64,000 nucleotides of DNA from Indolivaga alginatilytica (GCF_003201355.1 NZ_QICL01000015.1:1-64000), one strand, 5' to 3'; shown: positions 52,852-63,019, numbered from the stretch's first letter. Program-made: numbers and translations. Notes: a model not told the origin generated them from the sequence alone.

Positions 52852-54042
52852 TTTTAACTTAGCCAAAGTTTCTTTTACTCGTTTCAAAGCCTCTACAAGT
52901 AATTCATCTGCGGTTGCATATGAAAAACGAATACAGTTAGGAGCACCAAAAGCTTGTCCTGCAACACAAGCAACATGTCCTTCTTCTAATAAGAACATTG
53001 CCAAGTCGCCTGAGTTCTCAATCTTTCTGCCATTAAATGATTTTCCGAAATAGAAAGAGCAATCAGGAAATACATAAAAAGCTCCATCAGGTTTCTCTAT
53101 GTTAAAGCCTTCGATTTCCGATGTTAGCTTATAAACTAAATCACGGCGACGCTCAAATGCTACACGCATAGTCTCTACACATGACTGATCGCCTGTGTAA
53201 GCCGCTTCTGCCGCTTTTTGAGTGATAGAAGATGGACCCGAGGTAACTTGTCCCTGTAACTTATTACAAGCATCTGCTATCCATTTAGGAGCAGCAATCC
53301 ATCCCAAACGCCATCCTGTCATTGCATAGCCTTTAGAAACGCCGTTAATAATTACAACTCTATCTCTTACATTCTCAAATTGAGCAATACTTTCATGCTT
53401 ACCTACATAATTAATATGCTCATATATTTCGTCTGCAAGAATGATAATATTCGGATGCTTTGCCAATACATTAGCCAGCCCCTCTAATTCTGACTTAGAA
53501 TATATACTCCCTGTTGGATTAGAAGGTGAGCATAAAATTATAGCACGTGTTTTAGGTGTTATAGCATTTTCAAGTTGGGCAGCTGTTATCTTGAAATTTT
53601 GTTCTATGCCGGCAGAAACAATTACACTTGTTCCTTCGGCTAATTTTACCATTTCTATATAGCTAACCCAATATGGAGCAGGAATTATAACTTCATCTCC
53701 AGCATTTACAACGCTCAGCAAAGCATTATAAACCGATTGTTTTGCACCATTCGAACAAACGATCTGCTCTGGTTGAAAGGTCAGGTTATTCTCTTTTTGC
53801 AATTTAGCACAAATAGCTTTACGTAAAGAAGGAAATCCGGTAACAGGGCTATAGAATGAAAAATTATCCTCTATCGCTTTTTTCGCCGCTTCCTTGATGT
53901 GATCCGGAGTGTAAAAATCGGGCTCACCAACACTTAGATTAATAACATCAAAACCTTGAGCTTTCAGTTCTGAACTCTTCTGTGACATTGCCAATGTTTC
54001 GGATGCCGAAAGATTAGCGATACGATCTGCTACCTGTCCCAT
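52849..54042 (-). CDS. aspC: Class I pyridoxal-phosphate aminotransferase (aspartate aminotransferase type)
   Basis: It transfers amino groups between amino acids and 2-oxo acids, most likely with aspartate. The 397 residues have the fold type I landmarks: SNGAKQSVYNAL for the phosphate, CSPSNPTG, ADEIYEHI, and the PLP lysine 237 in GVSKGYAMTGWRLGW. It fits the Ib subgroup (AspC/AspB of Gram-positive and thermophilic bacteria). Substrate preference for aspartate, other acidic or aromatic amino acids cannot be settled by sequence alone. Confidence 0.92.
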   Translation of the reverse strand: MGQVADRIANLSASETLAMSQKSSELKAQGFDVINLSVGEPDFYTPDHIKEAAKKAIEDNFSFYSPVTGFPSLRKAICAKLQKENNLTFQPEQIVCSNGAKQSVYNALLSVVNAGDEVIIPAPYWVSYIEMVKLAEGTSVIVSAGIEQNFKITAAQLENAITPKTRAIILCSPSNPTGSIYSKSELEGLANVLAKHPNIIILADEIYEHINYVGKHESIAQFENVRDRVVIINGVSKGYAMTGWRLGWIAAPKWIADACNKLQGQVTSGPSSITQKAAEAAYTGDQSCVETMRVAFERRRDLVYKLTSEIEGFNIEKPDGAFYVFPDCSFYFGKSFNGRKIENSGDLAMFLLEEGHVACVAGQAFGAPNCIRFSYATADELLVEALKRVKETLAKLK

Positions 54043-54168
54043 TTTAATTATTCTTCTTTATTTGTATTTTTCTAGTTTATATATTAAGTAATCCTTAGTA
54101 ATGTAGATTGCTATATTTTAAGTCTCTCTTAATTATTCTTTTGAAGTAATAAAAAGAAAGTTATGATC

Positions 54169-55386
54169 TCAATCTAAATTATGCAAAATATGCCCCATTT
54201 TATCTTTCTTGGTCTTCATATAAGCTTCATTATACTTATTAGGAGTAATTTCGATAGGCACATTTCCAACAACCTCTAATCCAAAAGATTCAAGACCGAC
54301 TCGTTTTATCGGATTGTTAGTTAATAAACGCATTTTTTTCACATTCAAGTCACGAAGTATTGCAGCTCCTACACCATAATCGCGTTCGTCAGCTTGATAA
54401 CCCAAATGTAGATTTGCATCTACCGTATCCAGACCTTCTTCTTGAAGTTTATAAGCCTGCATTTTAGCCATCAGACCAATACCTCGTCCCTCTTGATTTA
54501 GATAAACAATTACGCCTTTACCTTCTTTTTGAATCATTTCCATTGATTTGTGAAGTTGTTCACCACATTCACAACGTTTCGATCCAAAAATATCTCCGGT
54601 CATACATGAAGAATGCACTCTTACCAAAATAGGCTCATCAGCTTCCCATGTACCTTTTATTAAAGCAATATGCTCCAAACCATTCGATTTTTGTTTAAAA
54701 GGAATCAGATGAAAATCGCCATGTTCTGTGGGCATATTCACTTCAGCACCTCTTTCAATCAAAGACTCACGGCATAATCTGTATTTAACCAGATCAGCCA
54801 CTGATATTATCTTAAGACCAAAGTCTTTTGAAAATTTCATTAATTCGGGAAGACGAGCCATTTCTCCATCTTCTTTCTTTATTTCGATCAAAACACCTGC
54901 CGGATATAGTCCCGCCAGTTTTGCTAAATCCACAGCAGCTTCGGTATGACCAATACGACTCAAAACTCCTTTGTCTCTTGCTCGTAGAGGAAACACGTGT
55001 CCGGGACGTCCCAGATCTTCTGCTTTTGTTTCTGCTTTAGCCAAAGCTAAAATAGTTTGAGATCTGTCGAATGACGAAATACCCGTAGTACAACCATGTC
55101 CCAATAAATCAACTGATACAGTAAATGGAGTAGCATGTACTGATGTGTTACTAGTAACCATCATAGGTAGATCCAATTCATCACATCTTTCTCCGGTCAA
55201 TGGAACACAAAGAAGTCCCTTAGCATGAGTCTCCATAAAATTTACCTTCTCAGGGGTAATTGCTTCTGCAGCAATAATCAGGTCACCTTCATTTTCACGG
55301 TCTTCGTCATCAACCACGACCACAAAGTTCCCTTTTTTTATTTCTTCTATCGCTTCTTCGATAGTATCTAACTTTATCTCCAACAT
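54169..55386 (-). CDS. ribBA: Bifunctional DHBP synthase / GTP cyclohydrolase II
   Basis: Two early riboflavin enzymes in one chain of 405 residues. Residues 1-205 are RibB, making dihydroxybutanone phosphate from ribulose 5-phosphate ([42 protein letters not shown]). Residues about 210-405 are RibA, opening GTP, with zinc ligands Cys261, Cys272 and Cys274 and the [10 protein letters not shown] loop. Both active sites look complete. There is no FMN riboswitch upstream; the start is six bases behind the LptF/G gene. Confidence 0.97.
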   Translation of the reverse strand: MLEIKLDTIEEAIEEIKKGNFVVVVDDEDRENEGDLIIAAEAITPEKVNFMETHAKGLLCVPLTGERCDELDLPMMVTSNTSVHATPFTVSVDLLGHGCTTGISSFDRSQTILALAKAETKAEDLGRPGHVFPLRARDKGVLSRIGHTEAAVDLAKLAGLYPAGVLIEIKKEDGEMARLPELMKFSKDFGLKIISVADLVKYRLCRESLIERGAEVNMPTEHGDFHLIPFKQKSNGLEHIALIKGTWEADEPILVRVHSSCMTGDIFGSKRCECGEQLHKSMEMIQKEGKGVIVYLNQEGRGIGLMAKMQAYKLQEEGLDTVDANLHLGYQADERDYGVGAAILRDLNVKKMRLLTNNPIKRVGLESFGLEVVGNVPIEITPNKYNEAYMKTKKDKMGHILHNLD

Positions 55387-55392
55387 AATATC

Positions 55393-57219
55393 TTAAATAT
55401 TTATTGTTATTTTCTGCGTTTGTTCTGATTGGAATAACTTTTTCATCTTATTCCTTTGTAAAAGGTAAAGAACACAATAAAACGGTATCCCAATTGTGAA
55501 ATTTAAAATGATATTTGACATTTCGATCTTCTCTTTTAATCGAGAATAAAACTCCTGCCGTGTAAAAAATATCTCAATAAGTAGAAATAAATATAATATG
55601 CCACTTATCCATTGTAGAACCGAAAAGGTGGAATCTATAAAACCCTTTGTAAATATGCGTATAGCAGAAATTACTATAAAAACAGCAAATACCTTCAAAG
55701 CATCTTTAGCCCACTTATTGTAATTAGAATAAAGCTGTTCAACAGTCATCAAACTACGATCCCCAAACACCTTTACATAATAGTTTCGATAAGCATCAGC
55801 ATTAAATAGGGCAGAGTCGTTTATCGCTTTATAGGTTATAAATACACCTAACGGGAATAATATAAAGGAACTCAGCCAAACTCCCTGCCATACAGCCCAA
55901 ACACCATCCCTTGCCATTTTATACCCCAGATTATCTATTATGTAATAAATAATAAATAGGATAACGGATACCACAACAGGCATTCCTAACCCTCCTTTTC
56001 GTATGATTGCACCTAAGGGGGCACCAATAAAAAAGAAGACTAAGCAAGCAAACGATAAGGTAAATTTACGCTGCAGTTCTACATTATGCTGTCGTATCTT
56101 TTTTTGAGTATCGATCTTAGAAATCGAACGAAACATAAAATCGTTCTTATTGGCTTCGGCTCTAGACATAGCATCGGTATATATGCTTGTCTTTTCTGTA
56201 GGAGAAAGAGAATTCATCACAGAATCGAGGCTATATACAAATGCCGTATTATTTTCTTCTTTTATATTTGTGGTATCTGCATGATAGTTATTGCGATACG
56301 ACAAATAGGTATAATTAAGCATGACCTTCCGGTCGTTTATATTCAAACTGTCTACTATGATTGTAAGTGAATCTATAGACGCTCTCAATTGTGATGCATT
56401 TTTGGCTATCTGGGTTCCATCCATAGCCGATTCGTCCATCCTGTTAAAATTGGCATCGAAAGGAATAATAACCTGCCTTTCTTTAAAGTTCTCACGACTG
56501 TACGGTACAAATTTATCATTTCGAACAACCGACCTATCGTCTAAACCCGATTGTTTAAAATTTGAAAATTGTTGTCCATAAAACAGATTTAACTGTAAGT
56601 AGTCTTTATTGGAAGACATTTTCATTTTGGCTGAATCACAAACAATCACAGCCATATTATCAAAGCCTTTAGATACATCATAAATCATTACATCCCGCAA
56701 TGTACCTGTTTCTTTATCTTTTGTTTTTACAAAAATATTATAGTTCTCTATGCCAGAGTAGAAAGAACCTTCGGGGATATCCAGTTCGGGCGATTTTTGC
56801 CTTACCGAAATCATTAAAGACCTAAGCTTAACATTAATCTTAGGAATAATATTATTTTGGAAGAAGAAAGCCCCTACACAAATAAATACCATAAGTATAA
56901 TCAGTGGGCGCATGGCTTTGAGTAAAGATATACCGGCAGCCTTTATAGCCAGTAACTCATAGCGCTCTCCTAGATTACCAAAGGTCATTAAAGAAGCCAG
57001 TAATATAGCCAAAGGCAATGCCATAGGCACCAATGATAGCGCAGCATATGTAAATAGCTCGGCAAGCACATGGGTTTCGAGTCCTTTACCAACCATATCC
57101 TCAACGTACTTCCAAAGAAACTGCATCAATATAATAAACAAAGAAATGGCAAATGTCATGAAAAACACCGGCACAAATGTCTGTAATATATATATGTATA
57201 AACGTTTTATACCCAACAT
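55393..57219 (-). CDS. LptF/LptG family permease with C-terminal membrane extension
   Basis: The 608 residues begin with three helices (FVPVFFMTFAISLFIILMQF and following), a large periplasmic domain of about 110-385, and three more helices at about 390-470, as in LptF/LptG. An additional ~130 residues at the C-terminus carry three or more hydrophobic stretches (ALKVFAVFIVISAIRIF, ISGILYLFLLIEIFF, IILNFTIGIPFYCVLYLL). That extension makes it much longer than the 358-aa relative at 17568-18644. The two probably pair in the LPS exporter, by inference. Confidence 0.88.
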   Translation of the reverse strand: MLGIKRLYIYILQTFVPVFFMTFAISLFIILMQFLWKYVEDMVGKGLETHVLAELFTYAALSLVPMALPLAILLASLMTFGNLGERYELLAIKAAGISLLKAMRPLIILMVFICVGAFFFQNNIIPKINVKLRSLMISVRQKSPELDIPEGSFYSGIENYNIFVKTKDKETGTLRDVMIYDVSKGFDNMAVIVCDSAKMKMSSNKDYLQLNLFYGQQFSNFKQSGLDDRSVVRNDKFVPYSRENFKERQVIIPFDANFNRMDESAMDGTQIAKNASQLRASIDSLTIIVDSLNINDRKVMLNYTYLSYRNNYHADTTNIKEENNTAFVYSLDSVMNSLSPTEKTSIYTDAMSRAEANKNDFMFRSISKIDTQKKIRQHNVELQRKFTLSFACLVFFFIGAPLGAIIRKGGLGMPVVVSVILFIIYYIIDNLGYKMARDGVWAVWQGVWLSSFILFPLGVFITYKAINDSALFNADAYRNYYVKVFGDRSLMTVEQLYSNYNKWAKDALKVFAVFIVISAIRIFTKGFIDSTFSVLQWISGILYLFLLIEIFFTRQEFYSRLKEKIEMSNIILNFTIGIPFYCVLYLLQRNKMKKLFQSEQTQKITINI

Positions 57220-57274
57220 TAAACTCTATCTTATTTACAAGAACAAAGTTAGTAAAAAAAAGCTGCTAAAAAAC

Positions 57275-57306
57275 AGAAAAGAGATAGTATAAACTATCTC
57301 TTTTCT
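57275..57306 (-). terminator. Terminator after the RNA-binding protein gene
   Basis: AGAAAAGAGATAGT pairs with ACTATCTCTTTTCT around a 4-base loop. On the - strand it is followed by GTTTTTTAG, so it ends the RRM gene transcript before the LptF/G gene. Confidence 0.9.
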
Positions 57307-57333
57307 TATGGCTTTATATAAATATTCTAAATA

Positions 57334-57693
57334 TTAATATCTTTCACGATTGAAACCGCCGCCACCTGAGTTACCACCTCTTCTGTTGCCACCGCCACCG
57401 AATCCGCCGCCAGAATTGCTTCTACGAGGACCACCTGCGCCACCACCTTCAGTTCTTGGACGTGCTACTGATACAGAAATAGTTCTGCCATCATACTCAG
57501 CACCGTTCAACTCATCGATAGCTTTTTGACCTGAAGCTTCGTCATTCATTTCAACGAAACCGTAACCTTTAGAACGACCAGTTTCTCTGTCCATAATAAC
57601 TTTAGCAGAAGCAATCTCTCCGTATTCTCCAAATAAATCGTTTAGGTCAGCATCTGTAATACTATAGCTTAAACCTGCAATAAAAATGTTCAT
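57334..57693 (-). CDS. RRM-type RNA-binding protein with glycine-rich tail
   Basis: Residues 1-80 are one RNA recognition motif. RNP2 (IFIAGL) and RNP1 (KGYGFVEM) both carry the aromatic residues that stack on bases. Residues 81-119 are Gly/Arg/Asn-rich (GGGFGGGGNRRGG), like the tails of cold-induced RNA-binding proteins in Bacteroidetes and cyanobacteria. A long leader of about 120 bases precedes the ATG. Roles in RNA folding or in post-transcriptional control are likely; no target can be named. Confidence 0.94.
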   Translation of the reverse strand: MNIFIAGLSYSITDADLNDLFGEYGEIASAKVIMDRETGRSKGYGFVEMNDEASGQKAIDELNGAEYDGRTISVSVARPRTEGGGAGGPRRSNSGGGFGGGGNRRGGNSGGGGFNRERY

Positions 57694-57821
57694 AAAAAAA
57701 TGTAATTAAAAAAAAATAAATAATTGTGTTTAGCAAAGAACCAAATTCAGAGAGACTATACTAACCAAGATACTTGAGAAAGAAATTAAACCCATCTGTC
57801 TAAAAATTACTTATGCACTCG

Positions 57822-57829
57822 CAAATGTA
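57822..57829 (-). promoter_or_regulatory. -7 box for the RRM protein gene
   Basis: On the - strand the bases read TACATTTG. It lies 129 bases before the ATG, giving an unusually long leader that is A/T-rich next to the start. It sits in the 303-base divergent gap 57694-57996, together with the ybaK box. Confidence 0.5.
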
Positions 57830-57956
57830 ATAATAAATTTGAGAACTTATGTATTTACGGGATAAATAAGCAACCCACTTCCAAGTTTTAACTAAACCCT
57901 ACAATTTTAGAATTTAATTAACATTATTTTAATAGCCGACTATATTCTACAACAAT

Positions 57957-57964
57957 TACTTTTG
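57957..57964 (+). promoter_or_regulatory. -7 box for ybaK
   Basis: TACTTTTG on the + strand matches TAnnTTTG, 33 bases before the ATG. No TTTG is seen at -33. Confidence 0.5.
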
Positions 57965-57996
57965 CCATATATTCATTCTATAATAAATATTCGAAG

Positions 57997-58482
57997 ATGA
58001 AGATAAACAAAACAAATGCAGCCAGATTACTGGACAAAATAAAGGTCAACTACGCACTCATATCCTATGAGGTAGATGAATCGGATCTGAGTGCGATTCA
58101 TGTTGCCGAACAATTAAACGAACCCATAGAACAGCTGTTTAAAACATTGGTTCTTAAAGGTGACAAATCAGGATATTTTGTTTGCATAATTCCCGGAGCA
58201 GAGGAGCTTGATTTGAAACTTGCCGCCAAAGCCTCAGGAAACAAAAGCTGCCATATGATCCTCATGAAAGACCTCTTGGAAATAACGGGGTATATTAGGG
58301 GCGCATGTTCTCCTATCGGAATGAAAAAGAAATATCCCATGTACATCCATTCTACTTGCGAAGATTTCGATTTCATTTACATCAGTGCGGGACAGAGAGG
58401 TTTACAAATAAAAATAGCTCCGGCAGACCTTTTGAAGGCTATCGAAGCTACAGTTTGCACACTATGTATTCAAGAAGAATAA
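57997..58482 (+). CDS. ybaK: Cys-tRNA(Pro)/Cys-tRNA(Cys) deacylase
   Basis: It hydrolyses Cys mistakenly attached to tRNA-Pro. The 161 residues show the YbaK/EbsC fold: INKTNAARLLDKIKVNY at the start, KTLVLKGDKSGYFVCIIPG, the GYIRGACSPIGMKKKYPMYI substrate site, and SAGQRGLQIKIAP near the end. The family lysine is in FKTLVLKG. It is a single gene between divergent and convergent neighbours. Confidence 0.93.
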   Translation: MKINKTNAARLLDKIKVNYALISYEVDESDLSAIHVAEQLNEPIEQLFKTLVLKGDKSGYFVCIIPGAEELDLKLAAKASGNKSCHMILMKDLLEITGYIRGACSPIGMKKKYPMYIHSTCEDFDFIYISAGQRGLQIKIAPADLLKAIEATVCTLCIQEE

Positions 58483-58487
58483 CTAAT

Positions 58488-59753
58488 CTATGAAATTTTT
58501 ATTTTCTTTGCCAGCTTACCTATAGTCAAACCCTGAACTATAATAGAAAATACTACTACAAAGTAAGTTGCGGCTATAAGCACTTGTTTAAAGGGGCCTT
58601 CGGCTATAGAAAGAGCCAAAGCAATAGAAACTCCACCGCGAAGACCTCCCCAAACGAGTATCTTTATAGTTCCACTGGAGAACTTCTCTTTAAACGGAAT
58701 TATCAGTGTAGGTATTTTTATTGATATATATCGGGCAAATAAGACAACTACAATACAAATACAGCCTATCAACCAATAATTATGAAGATTAGGGATAAGA
58801 AGCAACTCGAATCCTATAAAAAGGAATAAGATAGCATTAAACACTTCGTCCAACAACTCCCAAAAATGACCGACATGATTGGTTGTCACGATTTCTTCAT
58901 TTTCTTTTCGCTTCCTTTTAGACTCCCCTATAATAAGACCGGCAGCAACCATCGCCAAAGGTCCTGAGATATGCATCGCATGAACAATCAACGAACCACC
59001 CATAACAACCGACAATGTTATTAAGACCGAAACTTTATAATCATTCGCTGTTCTCATTGCCCTAGCGGCGACATAACCAAGCAAAAGACCTACAAGAAAC
59101 CCTCCAAGTGCCTCCTTTATAAATAACCATGCTATATTGGTTATAGACAAATCTATTGATTCGCCTTGTGCCAATTTTAATATGACTGCAAAAACCACAA
59201 CTGCAACACCATCATTAAAGAGTGATTCACCTGCAACTTTAGTTTCCACAGACTTCGATACATTTGCCTGTTTCAAAATACTTAATACGGCAATAGGATC
59301 GGTAGGTGAAATTAATGAACCAAAAAGTAAACAGTATATAAAGGGAATCTCCAAATGCAAATCGACCATTGGCAGCAATCTGTTTAACAGAAAGTACAGA
59401 GCAAAGCCAATTACAAATGTGGAGATAATAACACTCAATGTCGAAAAGATAATAACGGGTAACCGCTGTTCTTTCAAATCAGTTATATTGATATGTATAG
59501 CTCCTGCAAAAAGCAAGAAATTAAGCATACCATTCATCAATATCTCTGAAAAATTAAGGCTTCCTATCAATGTCGAAAAATCCTGCAAAGGTCCTGTGGT
59601 TACCAAATTTCCAATAAAAACCAATAATATAGAAACAATCATAGCAATAACCATGATGCCGATAGTTGCGGGCAACTTTAAGAATCTTACATTCACGTAA
59701 GAGAAAATCGTTGCAATAACTATAAGAATAGAAAATGAATAGTATAATTCCAT
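58488..59753 (-). CDS. Cation:proton antiporter (CPA1/NhaP-like)
   Basis: The 421 residues have about twelve membrane helices. The motif SPTDPIAVLSI and the following GESLFNDGVAVVVF carry the ND pair that binds the ion in CPA1-type electroneutral Na+(K+)/H+ antiporters. RGGVSIALALS near the end is also typical. There is no long cytoplasmic tail. It is convergent with ybaK, with only five bases between the two ends. Which cation it carries is not known from sequence. Confidence 0.9.
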   Translation of the reverse strand: MELYYSFSILIVIATIFSYVNVRFLKLPATIGIMVIAMIVSILLVFIGNLVTTGPLQDFSTLIGSLNFSEILMNGMLNFLLFAGAIHINITDLKEQRLPVIIFSTLSVIISTFVIGFALYFLLNRLLPMVDLHLEIPFIYCLLFGSLISPTDPIAVLSILKQANVSKSVETKVAGESLFNDGVAVVVFAVILKLAQGESIDLSITNIAWLFIKEALGGFLVGLLLGYVAARAMRTANDYKVSVLITLSVVMGGSLIVHAMHISGPLAMVAAGLIIGESKRKRKENEEIVTTNHVGHFWELLDEVFNAILFLFIGFELLLIPNLHNYWLIGCICIVVVLFARYISIKIPTLIIPFKEKFSSGTIKILVWGGLRGGVSIALALSIAEGPFKQVLIAATYFVVVFSIIVQGLTIGKLAKKIKIS

Positions 59754-59849
59754 TTATGACATTTTTAAGGGGTAAAAAAGGAAGTTTGTCACACAAATAT
59801 AATAAAAAACAGTTTTTTAACAAGTAGTATTTTTGTTTTGTGATAAAAA

Positions 59850-59878
59850 AAAGGGATTGCTGTTCTAGCAATCCCTTT
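59850..59878 (-). terminator. Terminator after sigA
   Basis: AAAGGGATTGCT pairs with AGCAATCCCTTT around a 5-base loop, with a run of T's on the - strand. It lies 25 bases behind the sigma factor gene. Confidence 0.92.
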
Positions 59879-59902
59879 ATATATTTTGAGTATCAGGTTT
59901 TC

Positions 59903-60763
59903 TCAACCTAAATAACCCTTCAGTAATTTACTTCTCGAATTTTGGCGTAATCGTTTGATTGCCTTTTCTTTTATTTGTCTAACACGCTCACGCGTAAGCT
60001 GGAATTTGTCTCCAATTTCTTCTAATGTCATCTCCTGACACCCTATACCAAAAAACATTTTGATAATATCGCTTTCCCTTTCGGTCAAAGTAGATAGGGC
60101 TCTTTCGATTTCCTGTTGAAGAGATTCGTTCATCAATGCACGGTCTGCAATAGGAGCATCATCATTCACTAATACATCAAGTAAGCTATTATCTTCGCCT
60201 TCTACAAACGGAGCATCCATTGAAATATGACGGCCTGACACCTTTAAAGAATCGGAAATTTTATCAACCGGAATATCCAATTGTTCTGCCAATTCCTCTG
60301 GTGAGGGCTTACGTTCATTTTCTTGCTCAAATTTGGAGAAAGCTTTGCTGATTTTATTTAGCGAACCTACCTGATTCAAAGGAAGGCGTACTATACGCGA
60401 CTGCTCAGCTAATGCTTGCAAAATAGATTGACGAATCCACCAAACAGCATAACTGATAAATTTAAAACCTCTGGTTTCATCAAATTTTTCAGCTGCTTTT
60501 ATCAAACCTAAATTCCCTTCATTAATAAGGTCAGGTAAGCTCAATCCTTGGTTTTGGTATTGTTTTGCTACTGATACTACAAAACGAAGATTAGCCCGTG
60601 TAAGTTTCTCCAACGCTGCTCTATCTCCTCGCTTTATGGCCTGAGCCAACTCCACCTCTTCTTCTACAGTGATAAGATCCTCACGACCAATCTCTTGAAG
60701 ATACTTATCCAAAGATGCACTCTCTCGATTTGTTATCGATTTTGTAATCTTTAACTGTCTCAT
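59903..60763 (-). CDS. sigA: Primary RNA polymerase sigma factor (Bacteroidetes SigA)
   Basis: The 286 residues are the short primary sigma typical of the phylum, without region 1.1. Region 1.2 ([10 protein letters not shown]), region 2 ([39 protein letters not shown] with [10 protein letters not shown]), region 3, and region 4 ([28 protein letters not shown]) are all present. This sigma type is known to use TTTG/TAnnTTTG promoters, as found throughout this window. It has its own terminator and a likely own promoter. Confidence 0.96.
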   Translation of the reverse strand: MRQLKITKSITNRESASLDKYLQEIGREDLITVEEEVELAQAIKRGDRAALEKLTRANLRFVVSVAKQYQNQGLSLPDLINEGNLGLIKAAEKFDETRGFKFISYAVWWIRQSILQALAEQSRIVRLPLNQVGSLNKISKAFSKFEQENERKPSPEELAEQLDIPVDKISDSLKVSGRHISMDAPFVEGEDNSLLDVLVNDDAPIADRALMNESLQQEIERALSTLTERESDIIKMFFGIGCQEMTLEEIGDKFQLTRERVRQIKEKAIKRLRQNSRSKLLKGYLG

Positions 60764-60801
60764 TTATTCGCTTTAAATATTAATTTTCTCAAACAAGTGT
60801 G

Positions 60802-60809
60802 CAAAGGTA
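60802..60809 (-). promoter_or_regulatory. -7 box for sigA
   Basis: On the - strand the bases read TACCTTTG, giving a leader of about 35 bases. A -33 TTTG is not evident. Confidence 0.5.
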
Positions 60810-60887
60810 TAAATTAAATATCAATTTTAGGTCACCTAATTATAATAAAAATCACTTCTATGTAATATATCTTTGTTCCTTTATATA

Positions 60888-60930
60888 ATAACGTTTAACT
60901 CTTCATTTTGATCGAAGAGCTAAACGTTAT
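60888..60930. other. Large hairpin between sigA and the Deg protease gene
   Basis: ATAACGTTTA-ACTCTTC at 60888-60904 pairs with GAAGAGC-TAAACGTTAT at 60914-60930, 16 of 17 positions, around a 9-base loop. There is no clear T run on either side. It may end the Deg transcript weakly or be a protein-binding site upstream of the sigA promoter. Confidence 0.55.
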
Positions 60931-60958
60931 ACTTTGTTAATTCGACTTAGAGTTACTA

Positions 60959-62491
60959 TTATTCATTCAGATCAATCGCATAATACTTGGTTCTTCCATT
61001 TGCATAGAATCCTGAAATAAATAACCCTTTATCTTGACTTTGAGCTACTGCTTCTATTATTTGTTCGGCTTCTTCGGCTGAAGCTACAGGTCTATTGTTG
61101 ATTTTCATAATGATAAATCCTTTTGCAATTCCTCCTTTTTTAAATTTACCATTATCATCAACTCCGGCAACCTCTACACCATAGCTTACGCCATACTGTT
61201 TCTTTTGTTCTTCTGTCAGATTCTTAAATGCAGCTCCTACAGAAGCCAGACCATCGGTTTTCTTCACCACAGAAGTACTTCCCAAACTATTCTTCAAAGT
61301 TACTCCGATAGTAGATTGTTTACCATTACGATCAACAGTCAATTCTACCTTATCACCAGGACGATATCTGTTCACATAATCCTGTAATTCTCCAACATTA
61401 CGAACTTTAGTTTTATTTATAGCAACAATCACATCGCCTTCGAGAACACCTGCTTCTTTTGCCGGACTACGATCTGCAAAACCTCCAACATAAACACCTT
61501 CTTTTACTTTAAGATTTTTAGCTTTCTCAGGGCTCATATCCTCAACGGCAGCTACATCGCTAATCATAACACCAAGAACTGCACGCTGAACAGTTCCAAA
61601 CTCTTTAATATCAGCTACTACTTTTCCGGCAATTGAAATAGGAACAGCAAAACCATATCCTGCAAAATTTCCTGTTTGAGAATATATGGCTGTATTAATA
61701 CCTACTAACTGTCCATTTGTGTTCACCAATGCACCTCCACTATTACCGGGATTGATAGCTGCGTCAGTTTGGATAAAGGATTGGATAGTCATATCTCCTC
61801 CACCGGGTTTTCCGGCTCCAATACCTCCACGACCTTTAGCACTCACAATTCCGGCAGTCACAGTAGAAGTCAGATTAAATGGATTCCCTACAGCCAATAC
61901 CCACTCTCCGACTTTTAAGTCATCCGAATTGCCAAATGGTACGTAAGGAAACTCTGCTCCTTCTATCTTCAACAAAGCTATATCTGTCGTAGGGTCGGCA
62001 CCAACTAGTTTGGCCGGAAATCTTCTATTGTCGTTCATTGTAACCTCTATCTCTGTAGCCTTGTCAATTACATGATTATTTGTAATTACATACCCGTCTT
62101 TAGAGATAATAACTCCCGATCCGTAACCTACACTTGGTTGAGGATTTGCATATTCAGAGCCTCCCCGATCACCAAATCCAAAGAAATATTCAAAAGGATC
62201 TACCATTTGCCTTTGACGACGACCGGCAGTTTCGGTTGCTTTGACAGTAGACTTGATATGCACCACTGCATGAATCGAACTTTCGGCAGCTTTGGTAAAA
62301 TCAGGATATCCATCCGCAGTCAAAGAAGCCAGATGTACATTCTTTTGATCGAAATCCTGCCCATAATTAAATATGTCGGCACTGCTGTAATTAGATCGGC
62401 TATTTAAATAACTATATGTGCCGTATGAAGCACCAATACTAATCAATGCAGCCACAACATAAGTAGAAGCACTTTTCCAAAATTTCTTCAT
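60959..62491 (-). CDS. degQ: Periplasmic Do-like serine protease/chaperone (DegP/DegQ type)
   Basis: It degrades or refolds damaged envelope proteins. The 510 residues start with a signal peptide or anchor (TYVVAALISIGASYGTYSYL). The trypsin-like domain has His140 (TNNHVID), Asp170 (TTDIALL) and Ser251 (NPGNSGGA), so the catalytic triad is complete. Two PDZ domains follow (about 290-395 and 410-505). DegP and DegQ cannot be told apart by sequence here. A good -7 box lies 48 bases upstream. Confidence 0.95.
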   Translation of the reverse strand: MKKFWKSASTYVVAALISIGASYGTYSYLNSRSNYSSADIFNYGQDFDQKNVHLASLTADGYPDFTKAAESSIHAVVHIKSTVKATETAGRRQRQMVDPFEYFFGFGDRGGSEYANPQPSVGYGSGVIISKDGYVITNNHVIDKATEIEVTMNDNRRFPAKLVGADPTTDIALLKIEGAEFPYVPFGNSDDLKVGEWVLAVGNPFNLTSTVTAGIVSAKGRGGIGAGKPGGGDMTIQSFIQTDAAINPGNSGGALVNTNGQLVGINTAIYSQTGNFAGYGFAVPISIAGKVVADIKEFGTVQRAVLGVMISDVAAVEDMSPEKAKNLKVKEGVYVGGFADRSPAKEAGVLEGDVIVAINKTKVRNVGELQDYVNRYRPGDKVELTVDRNGKQSTIGVTLKNSLGSTSVVKKTDGLASVGAAFKNLTEEQKKQYGVSYGVEVAGVDDNGKFKKGGIAKGFIIMKINNRPVASAEEAEQIIEAVAQSQDKGLFISGFYANGRTKYYAIDLNE

Positions 62492-62538
62492 ATTCTAATT
62501 CGTTTTTATTTTTTAATTAATCAATTAATATCTTTCTC

Positions 62539-62546
62539 CAAATGTA
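62539..62546 (-). promoter_or_regulatory. -7 box for degQ
   Basis: On the - strand the bases read TACATTTG. The leader is about 45 bases. A candidate TTTG partner is too far away (28 bases) to count, so another factor may assist. Confidence 0.5.
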
Positions 62547-63019
62547 TAAACAAAAAACATTCACTTTTGTATGACAAACCCTATTTTTTAACACTTTTAA
62601 CCTGTAAAAAACAGCCTTAACAGGGTTTAACAAGCTATGAATCAAAGCTAACATTTATTTGATCTATTCACTGTCAACTTGTCAGCCACAAATGACACAA
62701 AAAGAATATCATCAATGAAAGGTAGTACTTTTAACAGGGTAATAGACGGTATATCAAAAGTAGATATTTGTGATTTTAGCTATATTCTATATATATTCCC
62801 ACACAATACACTAATTATTAAATTTATGCAAAAAAAGACATACTGTCTACTTTTCTATAATGTCATAAAATAATCTTTTTTTGAATGATAACCCACCGTA
62901 AATTTCGTCACTCAATTTGCGGTGAACAGAAGAAACTGCATCATTTTATAAAGTAGCTTGAATGGAACTCAATCGAATCAATTAAAAAACAAATAAACTT
63001 ATAAATTGTAGAAAATAAA

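Noticed and set aside
55387-55392. FMN riboswitch upstream of ribBA
   Set aside because: Only six bases separate ribBA from the preceding gene, and no RFN-like sequence is visible.
62679-62873. 64-codon + strand frame upstream of degQ
   Set aside because: No family, no start signals, and it overlaps promoter-like elements for the other strand.
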